Shown piece by piece: positions 23,435 to 32,178 of a stretch of 45,981 nt of DNA. The first letter of the stretch is position 1. Each line of letters opens with the position of its first letter. The stretch is from Lachnospiraceae bacterium. GTDB taxonomy: Bacteria > Bacillota > Clostridia > Lachnospirales > Lachnospiraceae. A model generated the notes under the pieces. That model did no database searches. It was not told the origin of the DNA and saw only the letters and a list, made by a program, of their open reading frames with translations. The DNA lies in assembly GCA_030524525.1 (NCBI GenBank), contig JAUNGI010000018.1:1-45981 (forward strand), written 5' to 3'. The translations under genes were made by a program, and so were the position numbers.

Positions 23435-25807
23435 GTGAAAAAGAAACAACGGTTAAACACCGAAAAAAAAAAGATACCCCGCCAGCTTCGTCCGCTGCTG
23501 GCGGAACAGGGGATTTCGGAGGAGGAGATCCTTCTTTCGGCCAAAGTGGATATGAACTTGGAATGTCATTTCACCAAGGGATATCTTCTGTTGACGAAAG
23601 AGCAGCTGGTCTCCGCGATCTCCGAGGCGGTTCCCGGCGAGCTTCATTACTTTAAGGGGGCGGAAAACGTTTCCCGCCTGCAAATGGAGACGGAACGGGA
23701 GTGGACGATAAACGTATATCCGGTGGCGCAGATTCGGCGGCTGCAAATTGAGCGAACCGTGGCGGGCGGCTTTCTGCTGCTGATCGCACCGAATCCGGAG
23801 GACGACGAGGCGGACGGAGAGGCGCGGACGATCGCCGCCTTTTCCAACAAGTGCATGGGAGAAACTACGCGAGTAGAGAAGCTGTTCGACGTGTTGAAAA
23901 AAGGGGACGAGATTCCGCCGGAGCTGCTTGAGGACAAGGAGCTGGAGGCGTATTGCCCGACCTGCGGCAACATGTATCCCAATCCGGAACGAAAGATCTG
24001 TCCCAAGTGTATGGATCGCAAAAATATCTTTTTCCGGACGCTCGGCTACTTGAAGCCGCATAGAAAAAAGCTGATCGTGATGTTTTTGTGCTATGTGGTC
24101 ACCGCCTGTCTGAACCTTGTCTGGCCGTATCTGAACGGAACCGTTCTGTATGACCGGGTGCTGGGGAAGAGCGAATCGTTCCTGCGGTCCGTCGGCATTC
24201 CCGGAGGCCGCTACATACTTGCTTTGGGGCTTGTGGTGCTGACCATGATCCTGACAAAGCTGACCATACAGCTGGTCGGGATCCTGCAGGGCGTTCTGAC
24301 CGCAAAGATCGTTCCGGAGCTTGTGCGGGACATGAAGACGGACGTTTTCTCCTCCATGGGAAAGCTCTCGATCAACTTCTTTACAAGCAAGCAGACCGGC
24401 TCGTTGATGACACGGGTCATGTACGATGCGGACGAGGTGACCTCGTTCTTTATCGACGGTCTTCCGTACTTTTTGATCAACGTATTTACGATCATTGCCA
24501 TGGCGGTCATCATGTTCCTGCTGAATCCGATCTTGGCGGCTGCGTCGCTAGTGTTTATTCCGGTCACGTTTCTGATCAGCTGGCTGATGCTGCCGAGGCT
24601 CTGGCACCGGTACGGCAAGCAGCACCGGGCGAACCGAAGCCTGAACTCCCGCGTTCACGACAATCTGACCGGCGCCCGCGTCGTTAAGGCGTTCGGACAG
24701 GAGGAAAGTGAGATCGAGAGATTTCAAAAAAACAATCGGCGCGTCAGAAAAGCGGATATGGAGGTTGTGGCGTACGACATCAAATTCTGGGAGCTATACA
24801 GCGCTTCGGAAAACATGGCGGCGCTTTGCGTGATCGTTGTTGCGGCGTACCTGATCATTGTGAAAAAACAGATCGACTTGGGACTGATGATCACCTTTAC
24901 GGGCTATGTTTCTCAGCTGACCGGGCCGATGGATTTCTTTTCCCACTTCTTCCGCTGGTTTACCGGCTGTATGAACTGTGCGCAGCGAATGTTTGAGATC
25001 ATTGACGCGGTGCCGGAGATTCAGGAGGTGGAGCATCCGGTTCGCCTCGATCACATCGAAGGCACGATCGAAATGAAGCATGTGACCTTTGGCTACGAGC
25101 AGCACAAGCCGGTTCTTAAGGACGTGAGCATGAAGGTGGAGGCAGGAACGATGCTCGGCATCGTCGGGCGTTCCGGCGCGGGAAAGACGACGATCGTCAA
25201 TCTGATCTCGCGGCTTTACGATCCGCAGGAGGGCAGCGTAACGCTTGACGGAGTCGATCTGCGGGAGCTTTCTTTTGAAACGCTGCGCGGCAACGTTGCG
25301 ATGGTGTCTCAGGAAACCTACATTTTCATGGGGACGGTTGCGGAAAACATTGCCTATGCGAAGAAGGACGCAAGCCGGGAGGAGATCGTCCGCGCGGCGG
25401 TGCTTGCCAGCGCGCACGACTTTATCTGCAAGATGCCGGACGGCTACGATACGCGGATCGGTTCCTCCGGACGGGAGCTTTCCGGCGGAGAGCGGCAGCG
25501 GATCAGTATTGCCCGCGCCATTCTTGCAAACCCGAAGATCCTGATTCTGGACGAGGCGACGGCTTCGGTGGATACCGAAACGGAGCAGGCGATTCAGCAG
25601 TCCATCAACCTGCTGATCCGCGGCAGAACCACGATCTCCATTGCGCACCGGCTGTCCACGTTGCGCGACGCGCATCGTCTGGTCGTGATCGACGACGGGA
25701 AGGTGACCGAGGAAGGAACGCACGAGGAGCTTGTGGCAAAGAAGGGAACCTATTATAAGTTGAAGGAATTGCAGACCAAGGCGCTTGCGCTGAAGGGTCT
25801 GGAGTAA
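23435..25807 (+). CDS. ABC exporter half-transporter with N-terminal zinc ribbon (subunit 1)
   Basis: A 790-residue protein starting at GTG (GAGAGG upstream). The first 165 residues are a soluble domain with alternating strands (YLLLTKEQL, INVYPVAQIRRLQIERT) that looks PH-like. A zinc ribbon follows (Cys174, Cys177, Cys189, Cys192), then a six-helix ABC membrane domain (about 210-510) and an ATPase with Walker A GRSGAGKTT (near 580), signature LSGGERQR and Walker B ILILDEATASVD. Walker B is followed by a serine where exporters usually have the catalytic glutamate (EATAS as read), so only the Asp-Glu pair should be taken as seen. It is paired with the subunit at 26497 and separated from it by a DUF1854 gene, so the two probably form a heterodimeric exporter. 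Substrate unknown. Confidence 0.9.
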   Translation: MKKKQRLNTEKKKIPRQLRPLLAEQGISEEEILLSAKVDMNLECHFTKGYLLLTKEQLVSAISEAVPGELHYFKGAENVSRLQMETEREWTINVYPVAQIRRLQIERTVAGGFLLLIAPNPEDDEADGEARTIAAFSNKCMGETTRVEKLFDVLKKGDEIPPELLEDKELEAYCPTCGNMYPNPERKICPKCMDRKNIFFRTLGYLKPHRKKLIVMFLCYVVTACLNLVWPYLNGTVLYDRVLGKSESFLRSVGIPGGRYILALGLVVLTMILTKLTIQLVGILQGVLTAKIVPELVRDMKTDVFSSMGKLSINFFTSKQTGSLMTRVMYDADEVTSFFIDGLPYFLINVFTIIAMAVIMFLLNPILAAASLVFIPVTFLISWLMLPRLWHRYGKQHRANRSLNSRVHDNLTGARVVKAFGQEESEIERFQKNNRRVRKADMEVVAYDIKFWELYSASENMAALCVIVVAAYLIIVKKQIDLGLMITFTGYVSQLTGPMDFFSHFFRWFTGCMNCAQRMFEIIDAVPEIQEVEHPVRLDHIEGTIEMKHVTFGYEQHKPVLKDVSMKVEAGTMLGIVGRSGAGKTTIVNLISRLYDPQEGSVTLDGVDLRELSFETLRGNVAMVSQETYIFMGTVAENIAYAKKDASREEIVRAAVLASAHDFICKMPDGYDTRIGSSGRELSGGERQRISIARAILANPKILILDEATASVDTETEQAIQQSINLLIRGRTTISIAHRLSTLRDAHRLVVIDDGKVTEEGTHEELVAKKGTYYKLKELQTKALALKGLE

Positions 25808-25825
25808 TACGGAGGTAGAGGATAT

Positions 25826-26395
25826 ATGGGCATTAAGAAATTTGAAACTGCCGACGAGGATTTCGATCTTGAGCAGATGGAAGCGGAGACCGAAGCAATG
25901 CTGCGGCTTCGTTATATAACCCGCGACAATGCGGTATTTACCCGGACAAAGGGGGGCTTTGTCGCCCTGAAAATCGAGGATGAGAGCTACGACCGCGTGC
26001 GGGTCGTTCGGAGCTTTCCGTTTTCCGATCCGGACGCCTACATCAGCATCCGCGTGGCGGACGAAAAATCCCGGGAGATCGGGATGATCAAAAATCTGAA
26101 AACGGACGTCAGCGAGGAAACCAGAGCCATGCTCTTGGAGCAGATGAATCTGCGTTATTTTACGCCGATTATCCGCAGGATCAACAACATTAAGGACGAA
26201 TACGGTCACGCTTATTTTGATGTGGAAACGGACGAGGGGCCCTGCAAGTTTGTCATTTATATGAACTCCAGCTCCGTCGTAAATCTGACGGATACCCGGC
26301 TTTTGATCACCGACTTGGACGGAAACCGGTTTGAGATCCCGGACTATACAAAGCTGAGCGCAGGGGAACTGAAAAAGCTGGATCTGTTTCTGTAG
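25826..26395 (+). CDS. DUF1854 domain protein
   Basis: A 189-residue soluble protein. The C-terminal half, LRYFTPIIRRINNIKDEYGHAYF through DLDGNRFEIPDY, is the hallmark of DUF1854 as I recall it. Members are typically found beside ABC exporters, including in beta-proteobacterial clusters linked to cyanophycin metabolism. The N-terminal half (FETADEDFDLEQMEAETEAM) is acidic and probably helical. It begins 18 bases after subunit 1 and ends 101 bases before subunit 2, where a pseudoknot leader intervenes. No membrane segment is seen, so it may be a cytosolic accessory or adaptor for the exporter. No cyanophycin enzyme lies in the window, so the substrate is left open. Confidence 0.85.
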   Translation: MGIKKFETADEDFDLEQMEAETEAMLRLRYITRDNAVFTRTKGGFVALKIEDESYDRVRVVRSFPFSDPDAYISIRVADEKSREIGMIKNLKTDVSEETRAMLLEQMNLRYFTPIIRRINNIKDEYGHAYFDVETDEGPCKFVIYMNSSSVVNLTDTRLLITDLDGNRFEIPDYTKLSAGELKKLDLFL

Positions 26396-26423
26396 CTTTG
26401 CGGGGCAGCCGAAGCAGAACAAA

Positions 26424-26496
26424 GTCATTTGTGTCGGAGCGTTACCAATGACTTTTGCCGCCGTCCCGTTACCGACGCTCCGGAATGAGGAATGTT
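26424..26496 (+). promoter_or_regulatory. Pseudoknot leader element, copy D
   Basis: P1: GTCATTTG (26424-26431) with CAATGAC (26446-26452), one T bulged. The loop CGGAGCGT (26435-26442) pairs perfectly with ACGCTCCG (26475-26482). The variable middle hairpin is missing or very small. GAATGAGGAATGTT leads to the ATG at 26497. Helix sequences differ from copies A-C but the pairing and the distance to the start are kept. It lies within the operon, before the second exporter subunit only. Confidence 0.7.
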
Positions 26497-28707
26497 ATGG
26501 AACTGAATTTTCAATTACCCATGTCTCTGCGGGCGCTGCTGAACCTTTCGGAGAAGGAGCATGTGCGTTACTGCTCCCCCTACGATATCGGTTCGGACGG
26601 CCGCCTGAAAAGAGACGGTTATTTGGCGGTCACCGAGACCCGTCTTGTGATTTTTGACGGGGAGGCGATCGCGGAGACGATTCCGTTAAAGCAGATCACC
26701 TATCTGAAATGCGAACCGCAGGTGAACAACGGAATCCTGATCGTTCGGACGACGGAGACGCCGGAGGAACGGCTGCTGCTCCGCTTTTCTATGAAGCACG
26801 TATCCCGGATGGCGTTTATCGCCAAGGGAACGCTTCTGTTGCGGGACGGGGTGAAAAAGTCCGTGGTCAGCCGCGAATACGATAAGACCTGTCCGATCTG
26901 TGGCAGAGCGCTTGGCGGAACGAGAGAATGTCCGAAGTGCAGCAACAAGCCTTCGGTGCTTCGGAAATTTTTTGCCACATGGGGGCAGTACCGCGTCTGG
27001 ATGCTGCTGATCATGCTGACGATGGGGGTTTCCGCCGTGCTCTCCCTGCTTTCGCCGAAGGTGCAGCAGATTTTTATCGACGATTATCTCCGTCCGCAGA
27101 AGGGCGGCATGACGGCGGTAGCGGCGTTTGCCGGGATCATGATCGGCATCACGCTGCTGAACATTATCTTTTCCGTCTGCAAGCACTGGATGTGCATGTC
27201 CATGGGAACCCGCGTCAGCATGGATCTGCGGGAGCGCATGTATCAGAAGATACAGGAGCTTTCCCTTTCGTTTGTGCAGGAAAGGAAGCCGGGCGTTCTG
27301 ATGAATCGGATCACCGGCGATACGAAAAACATTCGCGTCTTTATGGAGGATGCGTTTTCCAACATGTTCAACTGCCTGATCACGATGGCGGCGACCATGG
27401 TCATCATGTTTGTCATGAACTGGCGGCTGACGCTTTTGACGATCGTTTTTATGCCGATTGCATTTTTTGCAAGCATGAGCTTTCGGAAGGAGATTCACCG
27501 GCGCTTCCATATGCAGTGGCATAAGGGGGACCGGACGAATGCAAATTTGCAGGACGTGCTTTCCGGTATGCGCGTCGTGAAATCCTTTGGCACCGAGGAG
27601 CAGGAAACGCAGAAGTTCCGGAGCTTTACAAACGATTTCGCCAAGATCCAAAGGCGAAACGAGGTGTTCTGGGCGCTTTTGTTCCCGATGCTCAGCTTTT
27701 TGATGAGCATGGGCATTTATGTCGCCACCTACTTGGGCGGCAGAGAGGTGCTTGGCGGCGACATGACCGTCGGTCAGCTGACGCAGTTCATCAGCTATGC
27801 GGGGATGCTCTACGGGCCGCTGCAATGGATGACCTTCCTTCCGAGACAGATCACGATGCTTTTGACGAGCTTGGAACGGATCTACGACGTGCTGGACGAG
27901 CAGCCGCAGATCCTCGACCACGAGGAGCCGGTCGTGCAGGAGGTGAAGGGCGAGGTCGAATTCCGCAACGTGACCTTCGGCTACCGTTCGTACGAGCCGG
28001 TGCTTGAGAAGATTGATCTAAAGGTAAAGCCCGGAGAGATGATCGGTCTTGTGGGCGCGTCCGGAACCGGAAAATCCACGATGATCAATCTGATCATGCG
28101 GCTTTACGAGGTGGACGACGGTCAGCTTTTGATCGACGGCGTGGACATCAACCGGCTCAAGATCAGCAATTACCATTCGCAGATCGGCGTCGTTTTGCAG
28201 GAGAACTTCCTGTTTGCCGGAACCATCTATAACAATCTGAAATTTGCGAAGCCTGACGCCACCGAGGAGGAGATCATCCATGCCGCCAAGATGGCGAACG
28301 CGCACGATTTCATAGTGAAGACTCCGGACGGGTATAATACCTATGTCGGCGAGCACGGCTACAATCTTTCCGGCGGCGAGCGTCAGCGTTTGGCGATTGC
28401 CCGCGCCATTTTGAACCGGCCGAAGCTGCTGATTTTGGACGAGGCGACCTCCAGCTTGGATACGGAGAGCGAATATCTGATCCAGAAGGCGCTTGAGCGC
28501 TTGACGGCGGGCTGCACGACCTTCGCGATCGCGCACCGTTTGTCCACGCTGAAAGACGCCGACCGCCTTGTGGTTATCGACGGGCATCGGATCGCGGAGG
28601 TCGGAACCCATAACGAGCTGATGGAGAAGCAGGGCATTTATTACGGTCTGGTGACCGCGCAGCTGCAGATGCAGAGCCTGAAGGAAGAAGGCGCTGCCGG
28701 CGCATAG
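26497..28707 (+). CDS. ABC exporter half-transporter with N-terminal zinc ribbon (subunit 2)
   Basis: A 736-residue partner of the subunit at 23435. The frame is open from 26455, but GAGG before the ATG at 26497 and the conserved leader support that start. The N-terminus (about 1-125) is a PH-like soluble domain (DGYLAVTETRLVIFDG, IAETIPLKQITYLKC), followed by a zinc ribbon (CPICGRALGG..CPKC, near residue 132). The membrane domain runs about 155-460. The ATPase has Walker A GASGTGKST (near 520), signature LSGGERQR and Walker B LLILDEATSSLD, with the switch histidine in IAHRLSTL. The shared PH-like plus zinc-ribbon extension in both subunits is unusual for exporters and suggests a dedicated cytosolic interaction, perhaps with the DUF1854 protein. 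Confidence 0.9.
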   Translation: MELNFQLPMSLRALLNLSEKEHVRYCSPYDIGSDGRLKRDGYLAVTETRLVIFDGEAIAETIPLKQITYLKCEPQVNNGILIVRTTETPEERLLLRFSMKHVSRMAFIAKGTLLLRDGVKKSVVSREYDKTCPICGRALGGTRECPKCSNKPSVLRKFFATWGQYRVWMLLIMLTMGVSAVLSLLSPKVQQIFIDDYLRPQKGGMTAVAAFAGIMIGITLLNIIFSVCKHWMCMSMGTRVSMDLRERMYQKIQELSLSFVQERKPGVLMNRITGDTKNIRVFMEDAFSNMFNCLITMAATMVIMFVMNWRLTLLTIVFMPIAFFASMSFRKEIHRRFHMQWHKGDRTNANLQDVLSGMRVVKSFGTEEQETQKFRSFTNDFAKIQRRNEVFWALLFPMLSFLMSMGIYVATYLGGREVLGGDMTVGQLTQFISYAGMLYGPLQWMTFLPRQITMLLTSLERIYDVLDEQPQILDHEEPVVQEVKGEVEFRNVTFGYRSYEPVLEKIDLKVKPGEMIGLVGASGTGKSTMINLIMRLYEVDDGQLLIDGVDINRLKISNYHSQIGVVLQENFLFAGTIYNNLKFAKPDATEEEIIHAAKMANAHDFIVKTPDGYNTYVGEHGYNLSGGERQRLAIARAILNRPKLLILDEATSSLDTESEYLIQKALERLTAGCTTFAIAHRLSTLKDADRLVVIDGHRIAEVGTHNELMEKQGIYYGLVTAQLQMQSLKEEGAAGA

Positions 28708-28734
28708 AGCGGTAAACCGCTGTGGGAGGAAGCG

Positions 28735-29892
28735 ATGGCGGAAAAAGAAACGGAGATCTATCGGGAGCTGGTTCCCTATTTTCTTCACTGGTATGATTAT
28801 AACGCCCGCATCCTTTCGTGGCGGGAGGAACCCAGCGCGTATCATACGTGGATCTCGGAAATTATGCTGCAGCAGACCCGCGTGGAGGCGGTCCGGGGCT
28901 ATTACGACCGCTTCCTCCGGGCGCTGCCCGATGTAAAAGCACTGGCGGAAGCGCCGGAGGAGCAGCTTTTGAAGCTGTGGGAGGGACTCGGCTATTACAG
29001 CCGCGTCCGCAACCTGCAAAAAGCCGCGAAGGTGGTCTGCGCAGAATACGACGGGGTGCTTCCGGCCGATTATGAGCGGCTGAAAAGCCTTCCGGGGATC
29101 GGTGCGTACACGGCGGGAGCAATCGCTTCCATTGCCTACGGTATTCCGGTTCCGGCGGTGGACGGCAACGTGCTGCGGGTGATGAACCGCATCACGGGAA
29201 GCCGGGAGGATATTACAAAGGAGTCGGTGAAGCGGACGCTTTTTACGGAGCTGCTTGCGGTCATGCCGAAGGAACGGCCGGGCGATTTCAATCAGGCGGT
29301 CATGGACATCGGCGCGACGGTCTGCGTTCCAAACGGCGAGCCGCATTGTTCGGATTGCCCGGTGATGCATCTCTGCAAAGCCTTTCGGGAGGATAGCTGG
29401 CGGGAGATCCCCTGCAAGCCCGCGCCGAAAAAAAGAAAGGTTGAGAAACGCACCGTATTTGTGATAGAATGGCAGAGACGGTACCTGCTGCACAAAAGGC
29501 CGGACAAGGGCTTGCTTGCCGGTTTGTGGGAAATGCCGGCAGCCGAAGAAAAGCTCGGAAGCGCCGAAGCACGGGCGCGGGCGGAGGAACTGCTTGCCGG
29601 GCTGCTGCCCGGCGAGCTTCCGACCGGACGGCTGACGGCGCTGCCGCCCGCAAAACACATTTTCAGCCATGTGGAATGGCGGATGAGCGGGTATTGGGTA
29701 TCGCTTTCCGGGAACTCGGAAAGCGCGCCGCCCGAACGGCTTGGGGAGAGCTATGTATTTGTCGATGCGGAGACGATGCAGGAGCGCTATTCGCTTCCGA
29801 GCGCCTTCACCGCCTATGTAAGCGAGATTCTGCGGCACGAGAGGGAGAAGGAGCGTCCCGGCGCGACGTCGGAGGAAAATCAGAAAGGATAA
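28735..29892 (+). CDS. mutY: A/G-specific adenine glycosylase
   Basis: A 385-residue base-excision repair enzyme that removes adenine mispaired with 8-oxoguanine or guanine. Its HhH-GPD core has the catalytic Glu42 (SEIMLQQTRV) and Asp143 (PAVDGNV) and the hairpin LPGIGAYTAGAI. An iron-sulfur loop has four cysteines (C-x7-C-x2-C-x5-C around HCSDCPVMHLC), and the C-terminal NUDIX-like domain that recognises 8-oxoguanine starts near residue 240 (VFVIEWQRRYLLHKRP). It starts 27 bases after the ABC subunit with GGGAGGA, so it may be read from the same transcript. Confidence 0.96.
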   Translation: MAEKETEIYRELVPYFLHWYDYNARILSWREEPSAYHTWISEIMLQQTRVEAVRGYYDRFLRALPDVKALAEAPEEQLLKLWEGLGYYSRVRNLQKAAKVVCAEYDGVLPADYERLKSLPGIGAYTAGAIASIAYGIPVPAVDGNVLRVMNRITGSREDITKESVKRTLFTELLAVMPKERPGDFNQAVMDIGATVCVPNGEPHCSDCPVMHLCKAFREDSWREIPCKPAPKKRKVEKRTVFVIEWQRRYLLHKRPDKGLLAGLWEMPAAEEKLGSAEARARAEELLAGLLPGELPTGRLTALPPAKHIFSHVEWRMSGYWVSLSGNSESAPPERLGESYVFVDAETMQERYSLPSAFTAYVSEILRHEREKERPGATSEENQKG

Positions 29893-29899
29893 AACGCAT

Positions 29900-30259
29900 A
29901 TGAGTTTGGAACGAATGCTGAAATATGCCAGTATTACGGAATTGATTGGAATCGGAATTTATTTCCTTTGCATGGCGGGGGGCTTCTTTTTCGAGACGAG
30001 CAACCCTTTGTTTCGCGTGTGCGGCTATGTGGCGGGCTTTCTGTGGTATACGCTCGGAATTTTGTTCTGCCTGATCGCGTTTTCGGTCATGATCTGGTTC
30101 TGGCGCTATCTGCTCAGCCTGACAATGCCGCGAACACGGGAGCTGACCGCAAAGAAAAAGGAAAAAATGCCGATCTTCTGGCTGATCTTGGCAACCGCCG
30201 CCTTTTTCGCTTATATGTCCTTTACGCTTGCGCTTGCGGGAGCGGGCGGAGCCGCGTAA
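29900..30259 (+). CDS. Small membrane protein of unknown function
   Basis: 119 residues with three or four hydrophobic segments (about 9-32, 40-72 possibly as two, and 90-117) and a basic loop (KKKEKM) before the last. It begins 7 bases after the mutY stop, with AGAAAGGA as ribosome site, so it is co-transcribed with mutY. I do not recognise a family. Confidence 0.75.
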   Translation: MSLERMLKYASITELIGIGIYFLCMAGGFFFETSNPLFRVCGYVAGFLWYTLGILFCLIAFSVMIWFWRYLLSLTMPRTRELTAKKKEKMPIFWLILATAAFFAYMSFTLALAGAGGAA

Positions 30260-30303
30260 AAGGGTTTGATTCGGGTTATCTGGGGGCTGTAAAAAACTCC
30301 CCT

Positions 30304-30342
30304 AAAAAATCGCTGAGGTCGTGCGACTTTGGCGATTTTTTT
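30304..30342 (+). terminator. Rho-independent terminator
   Basis: AAAAAATCGC pairs with GCGATTTTTT around a loop of about 18 bases, ending in a T-run that merges with repeat copy 4. It closes the mutY transcript. Confidence 0.75.
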
Positions 30343-30412
30343 GTTCTATGGGAAACTGCGTTTCCCATAGAACAAAAAAGCTCCGCGGGGATCGTACTGC
30401 GGCGGAGAGAAA
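30338..30412 (+). repeat. Dispersed hairpin element, copy 4 (short)
   Basis: Hairpin GTTCTATGGGAAAC..GTTTCCCATAGAAC, then AAAAAAGCTCCGCGGGGATCG and CTGCGGCGGAGAG. The later GC hairpins are missing, so the copy is truncated on its 3' side. The stem shows compensatory changes against copies 2 and 3 (e.g. ATGGG/CCCAT for ATAGG/CCTAT). Confidence 0.85.
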
Positions 30413-30572
30413 GGTGCTGCTTGGCACAGGTGCAAGAGACTTTCACGTAGAAAAATGAGAAAAAGACGAAAAAAAACGCGTAAAAATACACGAAAATAAT
30501 GTAGAAAATGTTGAAAAACACGGGAAACTGTGCTACGCTGAAGCTCAAGGAGCAAGAAAGGAGTGGGCGTTG

Positions 30573-31868
30573 ATGTATAGAAAAATTATGAGTTTTTTGA
30601 AGGCATGGAAAGAGAGCCCGCAGCGCAAGCCCTTGATTTTGCAGGGGGCAAGGCAGGTCGGCAAGACCTATTCCATTTTGGAATTCGGACGTGAACACTA
30701 TGAGAATGTGGCGTATTTTAATTTTGAAACCAACCCGAAGCTGAATGAGACTTTTGCGGAGAACATCAGCCCGGATTATCTGCTCCCGCTCTTATCCCGA
30801 ATTGCGGGGCAGACAATCGTGAGGAAAAGCACGCTGATCGTATTTGACGAGGTACAGCTTTGCGAAAGAGCGTTGACCTCGTTGAAATATTTTTGCGAGG
30901 AGGCGCCGGACTATCACATTATTGTTGCCGGAAGTCTTCTTGGCGTAGCAGTCAACCGAGCCAAGTTTTCCTTCCCTGTGGGCAAGGTGGATATGAAAAC
31001 AATGTACCCTATGGATATGGAAGAGTTTATGCTGGCAATGGGGGAGGGCGAACTTGTGGAGCAGATAAAGAGTAGCTTTCGCACGGATACTCCGTTGCCT
31101 GCAGTGCTCCATGACGCTGCAATGCGGCTATATCGACAGTATCTTGTTGTGGGGGGAATGCCGGAGTGCGTAATGCAGTTTGCCGAAACAAAGGATCATA
31201 TCCTCGTCCGTCATACGCAGGATACGATTCTGACAAGCTATCTGAATGATATGAGCAAGTACAACAATCTGAATGAAATCAAGAAAACACGGATTGCCTA
31301 TGATAACATTACCGTGCAGCTTTCCAAAAAAAATACCCGCTTTCAGTATAAGCTAATAAAAAAAGGAGGGCGGGCTTCCGAATTTGAGAACGCGATTGAA
31401 TGGCTGTGTTTGTCCGGCATTGTGGCACAGGTTTACCGGGTGGATCAGGTGAAAAAGCCGTTGGAAAATTATCGTGATATTGACGCGTTCAAAATTTATG
31501 TGTCTGATTTGGGCTTGCTCTGCGCAAAGAAGGAGCTGGCGGCGGATGATATTCTTTATATGACGGAGGAGCTTAACGACTTTAAGGGGGGAATGACGGA
31601 AAACTATGTGAATGTGCAGCTTACCGCGAACGGCTATCGTACCTACTATTGGGAGTCCCCGCGCGGAGCAGAGATTGATTTTGTTGTTCAGCGTGACGGA
31701 AAGCTCATACCCATTGAAGTGAAATCGGCGGACAATACGAAGGCGAAGAGTTTAAGAATTTATATGGAAACCTATCACCCGGAATACGCGATCAAGCTCT
31801 CGGCAAAGAATTTTGGGTTTGAGAACGGAAACAAGACCGTGCCTCTTTATGCCGCATTTTGCATCTAA
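30573..31868 (+). CDS. AAA_14 / DUF4143 ATPase
   Basis: A 431-residue protein of the AAA_14 plus DUF4143 family, common and multi-copy in gut anaerobes. Walker A is GARQVGKT (about residues 24-31), Walker B VFDEVQLCERALTSLKYF (about 90), and sensor/arginine regions follow. The C-terminal half has YWESPRGAEIDFVVQRDGKLIPIEVKS, a restriction-endonuclease-like (E..D..ExK) pattern. Cellular role is unknown; mobile or defence-related functions have been suggested for the family. Either TTG (30570) or ATG (30573) could be the start; AAAGGAG suits both. Composition is more AT-rich than the mutY cluster. It stands alone between a repeat element and its terminator. Confidence 0.88.
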   Translation: MYRKIMSFLKAWKESPQRKPLILQGARQVGKTYSILEFGREHYENVAYFNFETNPKLNETFAENISPDYLLPLLSRIAGQTIVRKSTLIVFDEVQLCERALTSLKYFCEEAPDYHIIVAGSLLGVAVNRAKFSFPVGKVDMKTMYPMDMEEFMLAMGEGELVEQIKSSFRTDTPLPAVLHDAAMRLYRQYLVVGGMPECVMQFAETKDHILVRHTQDTILTSYLNDMSKYNNLNEIKKTRIAYDNITVQLSKKNTRFQYKLIKKGGRASEFENAIEWLCLSGIVAQVYRVDQVKKPLENYRDIDAFKIYVSDLGLLCAKKELAADDILYMTEELNDFKGGMTENYVNVQLTANGYRTYYWESPRGAEIDFVVQRDGKLIPIEVKSADNTKAKSLRIYMETYHPEYAIKLSAKNFGFENGNKTVPLYAAFCI

Positions 31869-31888
31869 AGCTCATTGGGCAACAAGAA

Positions 31889-31933
31889 GCCCGGAACCGA
31901 CTTTTTAACAAGGTCGGTTCCGGGCGATTTTTA
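31889..31933 (+). terminator. Strong rho-independent terminator after the ATPase
   Basis: GCCCGGAACCGAC pairs perfectly with GTCGGTTCCGGGC apart from the short loop, then GATTTTT. Confidence 0.9.
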
Positions 31934-32097
31934 TGTGCGTTTAGCAACGTACCTTTATAATGAGGTGGAAAGCAGTCCACTTCCTCCTGTTCGATTGTAT
32001 AGAACGAAGCCCTGATACACACTTTATTATTTACTTAACACTAAAAAGAAGGCTGAGTAGATTGAAAAATCACACGGATGTACTGATTTTTCAATCA
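31934..32097 (+). other. AT-rich intergenic DNA with a perfect 13-bp stem
   Basis: GATTGAAAAATCA (32060-32072) and TGATTTTTCAATC (32084-32096) form a perfect hairpin directly before pseudoknot leader copy C. GTGGA..TCCAC near 31962-31979 forms a smaller one. No gene is supported. Confidence 0.5.
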
Positions 32098-32178
32098 GCT
32101 ATTTGTTTCTGAGCGAAAGCAAATAGCTCTGATAGCAGTCGCATCTTTGCGACAAGTCGCTCAGAAATGGAGATGAAT
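32098..32178 (+). promoter_or_regulatory. Pseudoknot leader element, copy C
   Basis: P1: GCTATTTG (32098-32105) with CAAATAGC (32120-32127). The loop CTGAGCGA (32109-32116) pairs perfectly with TCGCTCAG (32157-32164). Between are CTCTGATAGCAG and a perfect hairpin GTCGCA..TGCGAC (32138-32153), then AAG. It ends GAAATGGAGAT before the recombinase start. This is the most compact and regular copy. Confidence 0.8.
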
